Positions 51,801 to 60,533 of a stretch of 64,000 bases of DNA are shown here, piece by piece; positions within the stretch are counted from its first letter, which is position 1, and the number at the start of each line of letters is the position of its first letter. Source of the DNA: Flavobacteriales bacterium (lineage in GTDB: Bacteria; Bacteroidota; Bacteroidia; Flavobacteriales_D; Sanyastnellaceae); assembly GCA_015665315.1 (NCBI GenBank), contig JADFAK010000019.1:1-64000 (forward strand). Reading direction: 5' to 3'. Made by a program: the position numbers and the translations under genes. The notes under the pieces are model-generated. The model was not told the origin of the DNA, did no database searches, and saw nothing but the letters and a program-made list of their open reading frames with translations.

Positions 51801-53398
51801 CAACCACCGTCGATGGTAAAGAACATCGTAATGACAGGGTTAACACCGTTGCAGGTAGTCGATTCAAAGGCCACGTCGGCCATGACACATCCTGCCCCAG
51901 CGCAACCATTGTTAGGAGGCAAGTCACCACCACAGGTGTTATAAGGGTCATCCGAAGGAGAACCAGCGATATCACCGCAGTCATAGCCCCAAGTTGCGCA
52001 TTCAAAGTCAACCAATTGACCATCCCACTCGTAGGCATTGTTATCGGCATAGCCATCACCTAGCCATCCCAAAACTCCAATTGTATGCTCCGTTCCTGCA
52101 CAATCGCAGATAGTTTCAAGCTCGCCACAATTGCCATTGGCATAGAAGTAAACACCTGATTGCGTGCCATCAGAAAGTGTGAAATAGAACTCATAATCGG
52201 TATCGGCTAGAGCAGCATTGAAGTTCACACCCCCGCCATCTCCGATGAGAAGTCCTGAAATATCTTCACAGGCAAATGCGCCTCCATTTTCGGAAGAACA
52301 AATTTCATCAATAGTACATCCGCCATCGATGTTAAAATACATCGTGATAATCGGATTGTCGCCATTGCAGGCAGTCGATTCAAAATCAACCGATGCCATA
52401 GCACAACCGCCACCGCTGTTATCAACTTCCCAGCCGATATCGGCCATCAAGCCAAGAATAATAGGTCCTGGGGAGTGAATCGCTTCAGCATATCCAATTT
52501 GTGGAGTCATGAGGGAATTTGCATTACCTTCCATGTAGGTTGACTCATTCAAATGTGAGTAGCTAGAACCTGGCTCCCAAGGAGAAGGGGCATACAAGCG
52601 CGGTGAAATTCCGCTATTCGCAGCTTCGGCATTTGAACCATTCCAGTACAAGCTGTTTCCAGTAAGTTGTGTCCCTAGGGCTGTAGATGGATTTGTGTAG
52701 GATGTTATTGCCGTACCACTTCCATTTTCAACATAGAGGTCATAGACGATTGGGTAGTCAAAAGACCCTAAGCCAAGGTATCCAGTCGAACCAATTTTAT
52801 CGGCAGATCCTTGAACACCTAGTCCGTGTCCCAATTCATGAAGAACAACAGACACAAAGTCAAATTCATCAAAGGCTGGATTACCATCCGTACCAAAATA
52901 CCAATCGGTACCACTATCAAAGTTGGCTACGACGTCAGGAAACCCTGGATCAAGGTCGTATCCAGCAAGCTTATCTGCCAGTGCTGAAGGATAGTACACA
53001 TTGGAACTTGGTGCTCCAGTAAAATTGTACCAAAACCCTTCTGCGCCTGCAGAACCGAGGGTATTTCCCGGCAGGTCGGACCAAGTAGCATCAATTAAGA
53101 TAGGCACATTGGATGTAAGTTGCGAGGCCCAGATATCAACTGCGTATTGAAACGCATTTTGGGCTGCTGTAGTGAAACCGTTGTAGGTAACGCTAATGAC
53201 CACATCACGCTCACCACCGAAGTCGAAATTCGCTGGTGGAGCAACATATGTGTTCATTGTTTCGGTAACACCTTGCAGACTGGTCGAAATAGTACCATTC
53301 ACTTTAACACCCGATTGGGCAAAAGAAGTCGTCCCAAGGAGGACTACAAGCATGAATAAGGCTGACCCAATAAAGGAGGAATGTAAAGTTGTTTTCAT
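48845..53398 (-). CDS. Large T9SS-secreted metalloprotease-like protein with cysteine-rich repeats
   Basis: This 1517-aa protein has a signal peptide (to SFAQ) and a metalloprotease-like domain with HELGH at 187-191, again with Gly at the usual third-ligand position, and downstream SHLNE and SLMTP. Three copies of a module of about 160 residues follow (start about 333; signatures DGGCT.DEICSSENGGAF, CDCAGTEH.IGVL.WLGDGYADNNAYEW, GWDYCGDI-like GYDCGDI), then a partial one. Next are 12 repeats of about 26 residues of the form GCxxxxAxNYDxxATxDDGSC. It ends with a type A T9SS sorting domain (SFALYPNPTNGLFTI to QLIIRR). It is expected to be exported and anchored at the cell surface. The first 340 residues are paralogous to the protein at 11963-14098. 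Confidence 0.88.
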   Translation of the reverse strand: MKTTLHSSFIGSALFMLVVLLGTTSFAQSGVKVNGTISTSLQGVTETMNTYVAPPANFDFGGERDVVISVTYNGFTTAAQNAFQYAVDIWASQLTSNVPILIDATWSDLPGNTLGSAGAEGFWYNFTGAPSSNVYYPSALADKLAGYDLDPGFPDVVANFDSGTDWYFGTDGNPAFDEFDFVSVVLHELGHGLGVQGSADKIGSTGYLGLGSFDYPIVYDLYVENGSGTAITSYTNPSTALGTQLTGNSLYWNGSNAEAANSGISPRLYAPSPWEPGSSYSHLNESTYMEGNANSLMTPQIGYAEAIHSPGPIILGLMADIGWEVDNSGGGCAMASVDFESTACNGDNPIITMYFNIDGGCTIDEICSSENGGAFACEDISGLLIGDGGGVNFNAALADTDYEFYFTLSDGTQSGVYFYANGNCGELETICDCAGTEHTIGVLGWLGDGYADNNAYEWDGQLVDFECATWGYDCGDIAGSPSDDPYNTCGGDLPPNNGCAGAGCVMADVAFESTTCNGVNPVITMFFTIDGGCTVDEICSSENGGAFTCEDISALLIGDGGGVNFNAALANTDYEFYYTLSDGSQSDLYFFANGSCDDFETICDCAGTEHTIGVLTWLGDGYADNNAYEWEGQLVDFECETWGYDCGDIAGSPTDDPYNTCGGDLPPNNGCAGGGCVLDVVLSSNSCNGVNPIINMVFSIEGGCTIDEICASENGGAFACEDITALETGDGDGVNFNAALADTDYEFYYTLSDGSQSDVYFFANGNCDDVETICDCAGTEHSIGVLTWLGDGYADNNAYEWEGQLVDFECATWGYDCGDIDGSPTDDPYNTCGGDLPPNNGCSGGGDCSYNGINVYIDGCGESLTDVMFFEFDYEGDCLVTEICYQSTFSADEGCFPMIGNDLGSGDVWGINGLGEGVWEFYYSLDDGSSSPLGSLTITSCVQVEGCVNPYATNYDENADIDDGSCTYDETICDCAGTEHTIGVIVWIGDGFADNNAYEWDGQFVDFECAAWGYDCGDIDGSPTDDPNNVCGGDLPPNNGCEIIETPGCTDSEACNYDADATIDNGSCEYSSCAGCMNPSACNYDPDATLADGSCEFDSCAGCTNPNACNYDEDAILENGSCEYNSCAGCTNEEACNYDSEATIENGSCDFSCYGCTDTTALNYDSEATIDDGTCSYDQVDGCIDDSACNYNPFATNDDGSCEYLTCAGCTDFLACNFDVEATIENGTCDYSCYGCTDPDALNYDANATIDDGTCSYEVVEGCTDDEACNYNPFATDDDGSCEFVSCAGCTDPLADNYDSTATIDDGSCVYGGIEGCTDSEALNYDPAATIDDGSCIFNCDFPDITYTPFCEPGEPDVYYIEMDISDLGNGAPYSVTNNANANEFEISFNGSIELGPFGNNIEVVILVSSLTLDGCIVSSPPQNNNCDVSVDELEASSFALYPNPTNGLFTIQTNNFEGKTIVEILDATGKLVESHELILSADQNQAMDLSNLANGIYVIRLRSNETVAVDQLIIRR
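49395..50255. repeat. DNA repeats encoding the 12 GCxxxxAxNYDxxATxDDGSC units
   Basis: Roughly 70-80 bp units recur 12 times between about 49395 and 50255, with an isolated copy near 50500. They are diverged copies of a coding repeat in the large secreted protein and not a CRISPR array. Confidence 0.75.
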
Positions 53399-53426
53399 TT
53401 AATGTTCTTTGGATTCATATTTAGGT

Positions 53427-53434
53427 CAAAAATA
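53427..53434 (-). promoter_or_regulatory. -7 box of the large secreted protein promoter
   Basis: TATTTTTG on the minus strand matches TAnnTTTG and lies 28 nt before the ATG at 53398. Confidence 0.45.
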
Positions 53435-53502
53435 CACACAAGTTTGTACAACTTTTACGCACAATTTATGCCTTAATGAAAATCGCATTGTTCAATTTAA
53501 AA

Positions 53503-53510
53503 TATCTTTG
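53503..53510 (+). promoter_or_regulatory. -7 box of the polyprenyl synthase promoter
   Basis: TATCTTTG matches TAnnTTTG, six nt before the ATG at 53517. The transcript would have almost no leader. It argues for the start at 53517 over the longer frame from 53409. Confidence 0.5.
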
Positions 53511-53516
53511 CGGCAC

Positions 53517-54491
53517 ATGCCAACTGTAGATTCAATAAAAGCCCCGGTTGCTGAGGAAATGCAAATGTTTGAGTCGCGTTTTCGTCAGGCCATGAAAAGC
53601 AACACACCGCTGCTTGACAAAATCACTCATTACATCATTAAAAGGAAGGGTAAGCAGATGCGGCCGCTCTTCATTTTTTTGACGGCGAAAGCGACTGGAT
53701 CAGTCACAGATTCTACCTATACAGCAGCGAGTTTAATTGAGTTATTGCACACGGCCACATTGGTACATGATGATGTGGTGGATGACGCCAATACACGCCG
53801 CGGCTTCTTTTCCATTAACGCTCTGTGGAAGAACAAGATAGCCGTCCTTGTGGGCGACTATTTACTCTCCCAGGGATTGATGTTAAGCATAGACAACGGT
53901 GAGTTTCGGCTCTTAAAAATTGTCTCCAAGGCGGTCAAGGAAATGAGCGAGGGGGAGCTACTTCAAATTGAAAAGGCGCGCAAGCTGAATATCACTGAAG
54001 AAGTGTATTATGACATCATTCGCCAAAAGACTGCCTCTCTCATCTCAGCCTGTTGCGAAAGTGGTGCAGCATCGTCTGGAGCATCGGAAGAAGTGCAGGT
54101 GAAAATGAGTTTGTTTGGTCAATATGTAGGCATGGCTTTTCAGATAAAGGACGACCTATTTGACTACGGTAACGGTGACAATATTGGAAAGCCGACTGGG
54201 ATTGATATTAAGGAGCGTAAATTGACCTTGCCATTGATACACGCATTGAACCAATCCAGCAACGGGCAGCGGCGGAAGATTATCAATACAATTAAGAATC
54301 ACAATGAAGATCCGAAAAGAGTCAAGGAGGTTGTGGATTTTGTTGTTTCGTCGAGTGGCATAGCGTACAGCGTACAAAAGATGAACGAGTTACAATCCAA
54401 GGCACTTGCTATTCTTGAGGAGTTGCCTGAGTCAGAAGCAAAGTCTGCCCTGCGCGGACTAGTGGAATACACAATAAGTCGAAAAAAATGA
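53517..54491 (+). CDS. Polyprenyl diphosphate synthase (trans-isoprenyl)
   Basis: This 324-aa enzyme elongates farnesyl or geranylgeranyl diphosphate to the long isoprenoid side chain of menaquinone. The two Asp-rich motifs are seen as LVHDDVVDDA (first, DDxxD) and QIKDDLFDYG (second), with KGKQMRP near the N-terminus. Chain length cannot be read from sequence by eye. Its stop overlaps the start of the next gene by 4 nt (ATGA), so the lipoprotein is co-transcribed. Confidence 0.93.
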   Translation: MPTVDSIKAPVAEEMQMFESRFRQAMKSNTPLLDKITHYIIKRKGKQMRPLFIFLTAKATGSVTDSTYTAASLIELLHTATLVHDDVVDDANTRRGFFSINALWKNKIAVLVGDYLLSQGLMLSIDNGEFRLLKIVSKAVKEMSEGELLQIEKARKLNITEEVYYDIIRQKTASLISACCESGAASSGASEEVQVKMSLFGQYVGMAFQIKDDLFDYGNGDNIGKPTGIDIKERKLTLPLIHALNQSSNGQRRKIINTIKNHNEDPKRVKEVVDFVVSSSGIAYSVQKMNELQSKALAILEELPESEAKSALRGLVEYTISRKK

Positions 54492-54898
54492 AATATTTCT
54501 TGTGGATCGGATTTTTACTGCTTGTTTCTTGTGGTAAGCAGACTTATGACAAAGTAACCAAGACCTACTCGTCGGGCAATCCGGAGACGATCATGGTTTA
54601 TGAAGAAGGAAGTGACAAGCTTGTTTACCAAAAGGTCATGTACGACAACCAAGTCCTTAAAATTGAAGGTGCTATGTTGGACGGTGAGCGTGACGGACTT
54701 TGGACTTCGTATTATGATGACGGAACCATATGGACTAAAAACAACTACAAAGGTGGTGTTTTAGATGGGTCATATGAGATGTTCAATCGAAACGGCACCC
54801 CCAAATTAAAGGGTCAATACAAAAAGGGAAAGGAAACTGGAAAGTGGACAGTCTTTGATGAAAACGGCCAATTTGTCGAAGAACGATTGATGGATTAA
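54488..54898 (+). CDS. MORN-repeat-type (YwqK-like) lipoprotein
   Basis: This 136-aa protein has a lipobox LLLVSCG and three to four MORN-like repeats (GERDGLWTSYYDDGTIWTK, GVLDGSYEMFNRNGTPKLK, GKETGKWTVFDENGQF). Such repeats are common in Bacteroidetes envelope proteins; the family is sometimes named after an antitoxin (YwqK), but nothing here indicates a toxin-antitoxin pair. It follows the polyprenyl synthase with overlapping stop and start. Confidence 0.85.
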   Translation: MKYFLWIGFLLLVSCGKQTYDKVTKTYSSGNPETIMVYEEGSDKLVYQKVMYDNQVLKIEGAMLDGERDGLWTSYYDDGTIWTKNNYKGGVLDGSYEMFNRNGTPKLKGQYKKGKETGKWTVFDENGQFVEERLMD

Positions 54899-54954
54899 CA
54901 CCAAATTGTTCATATCCGACGTTTATTCATTTACAGGTTAGGTAAATCCGTATT

Positions 54955-54962
54955 TAGCTTTG
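54955..54962 (+). promoter_or_regulatory. -7 box of the glucosaminidase promoter
   Basis: TAGCTTTG matches TAnnTTTG, 29 nt before the ATG at 54992. Confidence 0.45.
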
Positions 54963-54991
54963 CTAGAATAAGGTTTATTGTAATACAGTGA

Positions 54992-55984
54992 ATGATGAAA
55001 TCAATTATCGCCACGATTATCTCATTATCGCTGACCTTGGCATTGTATGCCACGGATAAGCGTATTAGCAGGAACGAGTACATTGATCAATGGAAAGATG
55101 CGGCCATCTACCAGATGGTCGTTCACAAGATTCCAGCGAGTATCACTTTGGCTCAAGGAATCCTTGAGAGCGGAGATGGTAACAGTCGATTGGCTCGAGA
55201 AGCCAACAATCATTTCGGGATCAAATGTCACAGCGATTGGACGGGTGAATCAATTCGTGAAAACGATGACAAGAAGAATGAGTGCTTTCGTAAATACGAC
55301 GATGCCGCGGCTTCTTTTGCCGACCACAGTGACTTCCTCTTAAAGAAGCGATATGCTCCATTGTTTGAACTGAAAACAACGGATTACAAGGGATGGGCAA
55401 AGGGATTAAAAAAATGCGGTTACGCAACGAATCCAAAATACGCTGCTCGGCTTATAGAAATTATTGAAGCCAATGGTCTGGAAAAATATGATGAAGAGGG
55501 AATGCGCATGATTAAGAAAGGTGCTATCCCTGTAGAATTGGCTGAGGCAACTAAACCCACACGCAAGGAAAGAAAGAACAATAATGTGAGTGAAGCGGAC
55601 GAAGCCTTACCGGGTGTGGAGGTGAATTTCAGCAGGGCAACACTAACATCAGAGAATAACATCCTCTACGTGAAGGCAAAAAGTGGCGACACGTTTAATA
55701 CGATTGCAGAGGATTTAGACTTAATGCCTTGGCAGATCAAGAAGTACAATGATTTCGAAGATAGTTCGAAAATAGAAGAAGGTGAGGTGATTTACATCAA
55801 GCCCAAAAGGAACAGAGCGAAGCAAGAAACGCATATCTTGAAAGAGGGCGAAACGATGCATGATGTCTCACAGAAATATGGGATAAAGCTTTCAGCCTTG
55901 TATAAAAAGAATAATTTATCACCTGGAAATCAGCCTGAGGTTGGGACTAAGCTCTCCTTACAGAAACGTGTACGACCTACTTAA
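54992..55984 (+). CDS. Glucosaminidase with two LysM domains (peptidoglycan hydrolase)
   Basis: This 330-aa protein has a short signal peptide (to LYATD), a glucosaminidase domain at about 25-160 (SITLAQGILESGDGNSRLAREANNHFGIKCH, with the catalytic Glu in LESG), and two LysM peptidoglycan-binding motifs (about 220-265, VKAKSGDTFNTIAEDL, and 282-325, HILKEGETMHDVSQKYG). It should cut N-acetylglucosaminyl linkages in peptidoglycan in the periplasm. It converges with the epimerase gene, the stop codons being directly adjacent. Confidence 0.92.
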   Translation: MMKSIIATIISLSLTLALYATDKRISRNEYIDQWKDAAIYQMVVHKIPASITLAQGILESGDGNSRLAREANNHFGIKCHSDWTGESIRENDDKKNECFRKYDDAAASFADHSDFLLKKRYAPLFELKTTDYKGWAKGLKKCGYATNPKYAARLIEIIEANGLEKYDEEGMRMIKKGAIPVELAEATKPTRKERKNNNVSEADEALPGVEVNFSRATLTSENNILYVKAKSGDTFNTIAEDLDLMPWQIKKYNDFEDSSKIEEGEVIYIKPKRNRAKQETHILKEGETMHDVSQKYGIKLSALYKKNNLSPGNQPEVGTKLSLQKRVRPT

Positions 55985-56995
55985 TCATTTGCGCGCAGCG
56001 AGAAAATACTGAGCTGTATGATGAATTGCCTCATCGATAGGGGTATAAGCGAAGTCGATATGCTCGGTGATTTTCCCACCTAGGTAGCTCACATTATTCG
56101 TAGCACTTTTAATGCTTTCGCGCGTGAGAGTTGCTTTACGCAAACCAATTCCTGCAAGGATGGAGTCGACAATCCACGCGAACTTCAACATCTTTTTTGA
56201 AATTTTCTTGGTCGTGGGCCTTTTACCCAAGGCGGTAGACACTTTGGAGAAAAACTCGTGGTAATGCAGGTTCTCGGCACATAGCACGAATCGCTCACCG
56301 AAAACTTCTTTTTCCATCAAATTGATGCAAACTTTGGAGACATCCTTTACTCCAACGAAGCCATTGCTGCCGGTGGGGTGAAAGGGGATTCCTTTCCAGG
56401 CTCGATGAAAAATCTGCATGCTCGACCTAGGAGAATTTCCTGGTCCGACCACGATACATGGGTTCACAATGCACACGTTCAATCCTTCCTCCTTGCCACG
56501 CCACAACTCTCGTTCGGCTGAGTACTTGCTTATTGCGTATTGGCTATTCAAGGGTGAATTCTTCCACATGATTTCTTCATGAATCACTTCACCCGGTTTG
56601 CTCCTTCCAATCGCAGCCACCGAACTTACAAAGCAAATTTTCTCGATGTTGCCATCAAGACAAGCATTGACTACGTTGGAAGTACCCTCTGAGTTGACCT
56701 TCATCATTTGATCGTGGTCTTTCTTATGGAAGGACACCATAGCAGCTACATGGTAGACATTTTGCACGCCATCCATCGCCGCTAAGAGTGATTCAATATC
56801 TAGGACATCCCCTTCAATCCATTGAATTTGGTCGGCTCGAGTTCCGGCGCCTTCTTCCCAATGCTCGAACAAGCGAGCCATACCAGACTTGCTTTGCTCA
56901 TCGCGATAAATTGCACGTACGGCCTGGCCTTGAGCAAGTAAATCAAATAGTATTCTAGATCCGACAATTCCGGTGCCTCCCGTGACCAAATTCAT
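55985..56995 (-). CDS. NAD(P)-dependent epimerase/dehydratase (extended SDR)
   Basis: This 336-aa protein has the Rossmann motif TGGTGIVGS at the N-terminus, YHVAAMVSF, the catalytic YAISKYSAE (YxxxK) near residue 158, and a C-terminal substrate domain. It resembles the dihydroflavonol-reductase-like group of extended SDRs that act on nucleotide-sugar-like or steroid-like substrates. The actual substrate is unknown. Confidence 0.9.
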   Translation of the reverse strand: MNLVTGGTGIVGSRILFDLLAQGQAVRAIYRDEQSKSGMARLFEHWEEGAGTRADQIQWIEGDVLDIESLLAAMDGVQNVYHVAAMVSFHKKDHDQMMKVNSEGTSNVVNACLDGNIEKICFVSSVAAIGRSKPGEVIHEEIMWKNSPLNSQYAISKYSAERELWRGKEEGLNVCIVNPCIVVGPGNSPRSSMQIFHRAWKGIPFHPTGSNGFVGVKDVSKVCINLMEKEVFGERFVLCAENLHYHEFFSKVSTALGKRPTTKKISKKMLKFAWIVDSILAGIGLRKATLTRESIKSATNNVSYLGGKITEHIDFAYTPIDEAIHHTAQYFLAARK

Positions 56996-57082
56996 GGGAC
57001 AAAGCTAATGAATAGGTGATTGCCGAACTAGGAAAGTCGATTACAACTCGCAGAGTCGAGACAAGTGATTAGTTTTGCATCC

Positions 57083-58888
57083 ATGCCCGCAAAGAAAGAC
57101 ATAGCAGCCATGTTACAACGATTACCTACGAAACCAGGGATTTATCAATTCTTCGATTCGGATGGGACCATCTTGTACGTAGGAAAAGCTAAGAATTTAA
57201 AAAGTCGGGTATCCTCCTATTTTAATAAAAACAAGTATGACAGCGGCAAAACGAGGATTCTTGCCAAGAAGGTCGACAATATTAAGTTCTTGGTTGTAGA
57301 GACCGAGATGGATGCTCTGTTGTTGGAAAACAACTTGATCAAAGAGAATCAACCTAAGTACAATATACTGCTCAAAGACGACAAGTCATTTCCTTCAATT
57401 GTTATCAAGAAGGAACGCTTTCCACGGATCTATCCAACGCGCCAATTGATCAAAGATGGCTCAGAGTATTTTGGTCCGTACGCCAGTGTAAAGACCATGC
57501 ACAAGGTGCTCGACCTCATTCGGAAATTGTACCCTATTCGCAGCTGCAGTTACAATCTAGCCGAGAAGCATGTCGACGCGGGCAAGTACAAGATCTGCCT
57601 GGAATACCACATCGGCAACTGCCTAGGTCCGTGCGAAGCTCGAATCTCTGAAGCCGAGTACGACCAAAATGTTGATGCAATACGCAAGATAATCAAGGGG
57701 CAATGGGACGGGCCGCTCAAAGAACTGAAGGATAAAATGAAATCGGCAGCCGAGGGCTTGCACTTTGAAAAGGCCGCCGAATACAAGTCTAAAATTGAAC
57801 TTCTACAGAGTTTCCAGGCGAAGAGCACTATAGTCAATCCGAACATAGACAAGGTTGACGTATTTAGCATTGTCTCAGACAACCAAGCGAGTTATGTGAA
57901 CTACATGAAGGTGAACAATGGGGCGATTATTTTAGGTCAAACCTCGGTGCTCAAACGCAAATTGGGTGAGACAGATGAAGAGGTGTTGTCCTATGCTATT
58001 CCAGAGCTGCGAAGGCGTTATCAAAGCGACAGCAAGGAAGTGTATATCCCCTTCGAGCTTGAACTCGAAATGGAGGGAGTAAGTTTTCATGCTCCTCAAC
58101 GGGGAGAAAAACTACGCCTGATCCAGTTGAGCGAAAGAAATGCTAAGTTTTACATGCTCGATCAGCAAAAGCAGCAAGACCAAGTTGATCCCGAGGCAAG
58201 TCAGAATCGCATATTGAGCACCTTAAAAGACGATCTTAAACTGAAAGAAATGCCAAGGCACATTGAGTGCTTTGACAATTCTAATATCCAAGGCACCAAT
58301 CCGGCATCGGCATGTGTTGTGTTCAAAAATGCCAAGCCTAGCAAGTCGGACTACCGAAAGTTCACCATCAAGACGGTCGATGGACCTGATGATTTTGCCT
58401 CGATGGAAGAAGTTGTTTTTAGACGATATCGCCGACTAAAAGAAGAGAACCAACCCTTCCCACAGTTGATTATAATAGACGGTGGTAAAGGTCAGCTCAG
58501 CGCCTCTCTAAAAGCTTTGGACCGCTTAGAACTTAGAGGTAAAATTGCGATTATAGGCATCGCCAAAAAGCTAGAAGAAATCTACTTTCCGGGCGATTCA
58601 CTTCCTCTTTATATTGATAAGCGTTCTGAATCCCTAAAGCTGATCCAGCAGCTGCGCAACGAGGCACACCGATTTAGTTTGGCGCATCATCGAAGCAAGC
58701 GAAGCAAGGAAGCGTTGAAGACCGAGTTAACAGAAATTCCTGGTGTGGGCGAGAAGACTGCCCAAGAGTTACTCGTAAAATTTAAGTCGGTCAAAAACAT
58801 CAAAGAAGCCACCAAGAAAGAATTGGAGGCGGTGGTCAACTTGAAGATCGCCCAAGCTGTGTGGAAACACTTCAATGAGTACGACTAG
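57083..58888 (+). CDS. uvrC: Excinuclease ABC subunit C
   Basis: This 601-aa nucleotide-excision-repair nuclease is counted from MPAKKDIAAM; a GTG at 57065 is an alternative start. Domains in order are GIY-YIG nuclease (PGIYQFFDSDGTILYVGKAKNL), a UVR segment near 205-240, the RNase H-like nuclease (IECFDNSNIQGTNPAS, IIDGGKGQL) and tandem helix-hairpin-helix motifs at the C-terminus (IPGVGEKTAQELL). UvrC cuts on both sides of a lesion marked by UvrA/UvrB. A single GCTAAT half-site lies upstream, but no complete operator is evident. Confidence 0.96.
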   Translation: MPAKKDIAAMLQRLPTKPGIYQFFDSDGTILYVGKAKNLKSRVSSYFNKNKYDSGKTRILAKKVDNIKFLVVETEMDALLLENNLIKENQPKYNILLKDDKSFPSIVIKKERFPRIYPTRQLIKDGSEYFGPYASVKTMHKVLDLIRKLYPIRSCSYNLAEKHVDAGKYKICLEYHIGNCLGPCEARISEAEYDQNVDAIRKIIKGQWDGPLKELKDKMKSAAEGLHFEKAAEYKSKIELLQSFQAKSTIVNPNIDKVDVFSIVSDNQASYVNYMKVNNGAIILGQTSVLKRKLGETDEEVLSYAIPELRRRYQSDSKEVYIPFELELEMEGVSFHAPQRGEKLRLIQLSERNAKFYMLDQQKQQDQVDPEASQNRILSTLKDDLKLKEMPRHIECFDNSNIQGTNPASACVVFKNAKPSKSDYRKFTIKTVDGPDDFASMEEVVFRRYRRLKEENQPFPQLIIIDGGKGQLSASLKALDRLELRGKIAIIGIAKKLEEIYFPGDSLPLYIDKRSESLKLIQQLRNEAHRFSLAHHRSKRSKEALKTELTEIPGVGEKTAQELLVKFKSVKNIKEATKKELEAVVNLKIAQAVWKHFNEYD

Positions 58889-58928
58889 ACATGTATAAAT
58901 AAAAGCCGCTGTTGATTCGTTATTTAAC

Positions 58929-58957
58929 TTGCAACTAGAAATTAATTATTACATTTC
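58929..58957 (+). promoter_or_regulatory. Promoter of the 506-aa conserved hypothetical gene
   Basis: TTG (58929-58931), an 18-nt spacer and TACATTTC (58950-58957) fit the Bacteroidetes -33/-7 pattern with one mismatch, 30 nt before the ATG at 58988. Confidence 0.4.
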
Positions 58958-58987
58958 TATCAAGTCACGAACTAACACAATAGTCAC

Positions 58988-60508
58988 ATGTCAAACAAAG
59001 CCTCAGACAACCTACACAAGTTGATCAAATCCATGTCTAAGCCTGAAAAAAGGTATTTCAAGGTGTTTTCATCTAGGCATGTGATAGGAGATCAGAACAA
59101 TTATCAGATCCTGTTCGACGCTATTGATAAGCTCGATGAGTACGACGAAGACAAACTAATGCGGAAGTTTAAGAATGAGGCATTCATTCATCGGTTCTCC
59201 ATTGCTAAAAGTCGGCTCTACCAATCAATTCTCAAAAGCTTGGATGCATTTCACTCGAACAGTTCGGTGGAGGCACAACTCAAGAGACAGCTTCACTGTG
59301 CAGAGATCTTGTACAACAAATCCCTCTATGACCAGAGCTACAAGCTGCTTCGAAGTTCTAAGAAAGTTGCCGAGAAGTATGAGAAAGTGACGACCTTGAT
59401 TGAGATCCGAAATTGGGAAAAGAGGCTGTTGGAGAAAGATAATTATGACAATGTTACAGACGAAGACCTGGCCGCCATTCTCACCAAAGATCAAGATCTT
59501 GTTGAAATCCTGAAGACCTATGACAAGCTGTGGAATTTGAAGAGTCAGATTTTCAAAACACTCTACGTCAAAGGAAAAGTTCGATCGGAGTCTGAACTGA
59601 AACAATTCAAAGCGATTCTTGACAAGACCAAGCATGACCAAGGTGCTGGCCTGAACCACCCTGGCAATATGTACCTCTTAAACCATCTTTCGAGCGCCTA
59701 TTATTTTGGTTTAGGCGACTACGAAACGTGCTATCCATTTTTGGTGAAAAACATCGACTTGATACAATCCAAGCGGCACATTTTCGACGAAGAGCCCAAT
59801 GTGTATATGAGTGTATTGACCAACGCCATTCACGTGGCGACTCGACTGGGTAAAGTTGAAGAAGCGTACGGACATATTGACTTGTTGGAGGAAGCGAGCA
59901 AGGCCGAAAACGAATCGACGAATGAAGATCGAGAGATGCGTATGTTTTCAATCTCACGAAGTGCACAGCTGAATTTACTCATCCAGCAAGGAAAATTTGC
60001 CGAAGGTTTAAACATGATACCTGAAATTGAGGAGGGGCTAGTTAAGTATGAGGAGAAACTCAGTTCGGTGAGAAAGGCGTCATTGTACTTTAATATCGCC
60101 ATCGCATTTTTCGGACACGGGGATTACAACGAGTCGCTCAAATGGACCAACCAATTGTTGAATAACATCGATATCGACAAATCCCAAGACATTCACTGCA
60201 TGGGGCAAATCTTGAATTTGATCATTCATTTGGAACTTGGAAACAAGAGCTTGTTGCCTTACACTTTACGTTCAACGCAGCGCTATCTAGAAACGCGGAA
60301 CAAGGTGTATCAATTCGAAAGTGTCTTTTTGGCCTTTATCAATGAGGTTTTGAAAAAGCGGCAAACCAAACCCACACAGGAGCTTTATGCTGGATTGGCC
60401 AAGGATTTAACCAAGCTGAAGAAAGATCACTTTGAGCGACATGCATTCGACTTTTACGACTTCCTTGCCTGGGCCGAGAAACACGCGCAGATGCAAGAGC
60501 AAGACTAA
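58988..60508 (+). CDS. Conserved Bacteroidetes hypothetical protein with helical repeats
   Basis: This 506-aa cytoplasmic protein has no signal or membrane segment and is almost wholly alpha-helical, with features of TPR-like solenoids (repeating helix pairs with conserved small and aromatic positions) and high Lys/Glu content. Long proteins of this type beginning with LHKLIKSMSKPEKRYFK occur throughout Bacteroidetes as I recall; their function is not established. It follows uvrC with its own promoter. Confidence 0.75.
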   Translation: MSNKASDNLHKLIKSMSKPEKRYFKVFSSRHVIGDQNNYQILFDAIDKLDEYDEDKLMRKFKNEAFIHRFSIAKSRLYQSILKSLDAFHSNSSVEAQLKRQLHCAEILYNKSLYDQSYKLLRSSKKVAEKYEKVTTLIEIRNWEKRLLEKDNYDNVTDEDLAAILTKDQDLVEILKTYDKLWNLKSQIFKTLYVKGKVRSESELKQFKAILDKTKHDQGAGLNHPGNMYLLNHLSSAYYFGLGDYETCYPFLVKNIDLIQSKRHIFDEEPNVYMSVLTNAIHVATRLGKVEEAYGHIDLLEEASKAENESTNEDREMRMFSISRSAQLNLLIQQGKFAEGLNMIPEIEEGLVKYEEKLSSVRKASLYFNIAIAFFGHGDYNESLKWTNQLLNNIDIDKSQDIHCMGQILNLIIHLELGNKSLLPYTLRSTQRYLETRNKVYQFESVFLAFINEVLKKRQTKPTQELYAGLAKDLTKLKKDHFERHAFDFYDFLAWAEKHAQMQEQD

Positions 60509-60533
60509 GGAGGATCAGTTGGTCGCCGACTGA

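Noticed and set aside
57004-57009. GCTAAT upstream of uvrC as an SOS operator
   Set aside because: Only a single half-site without a partner at a sensible distance; expected by chance in this sequence.
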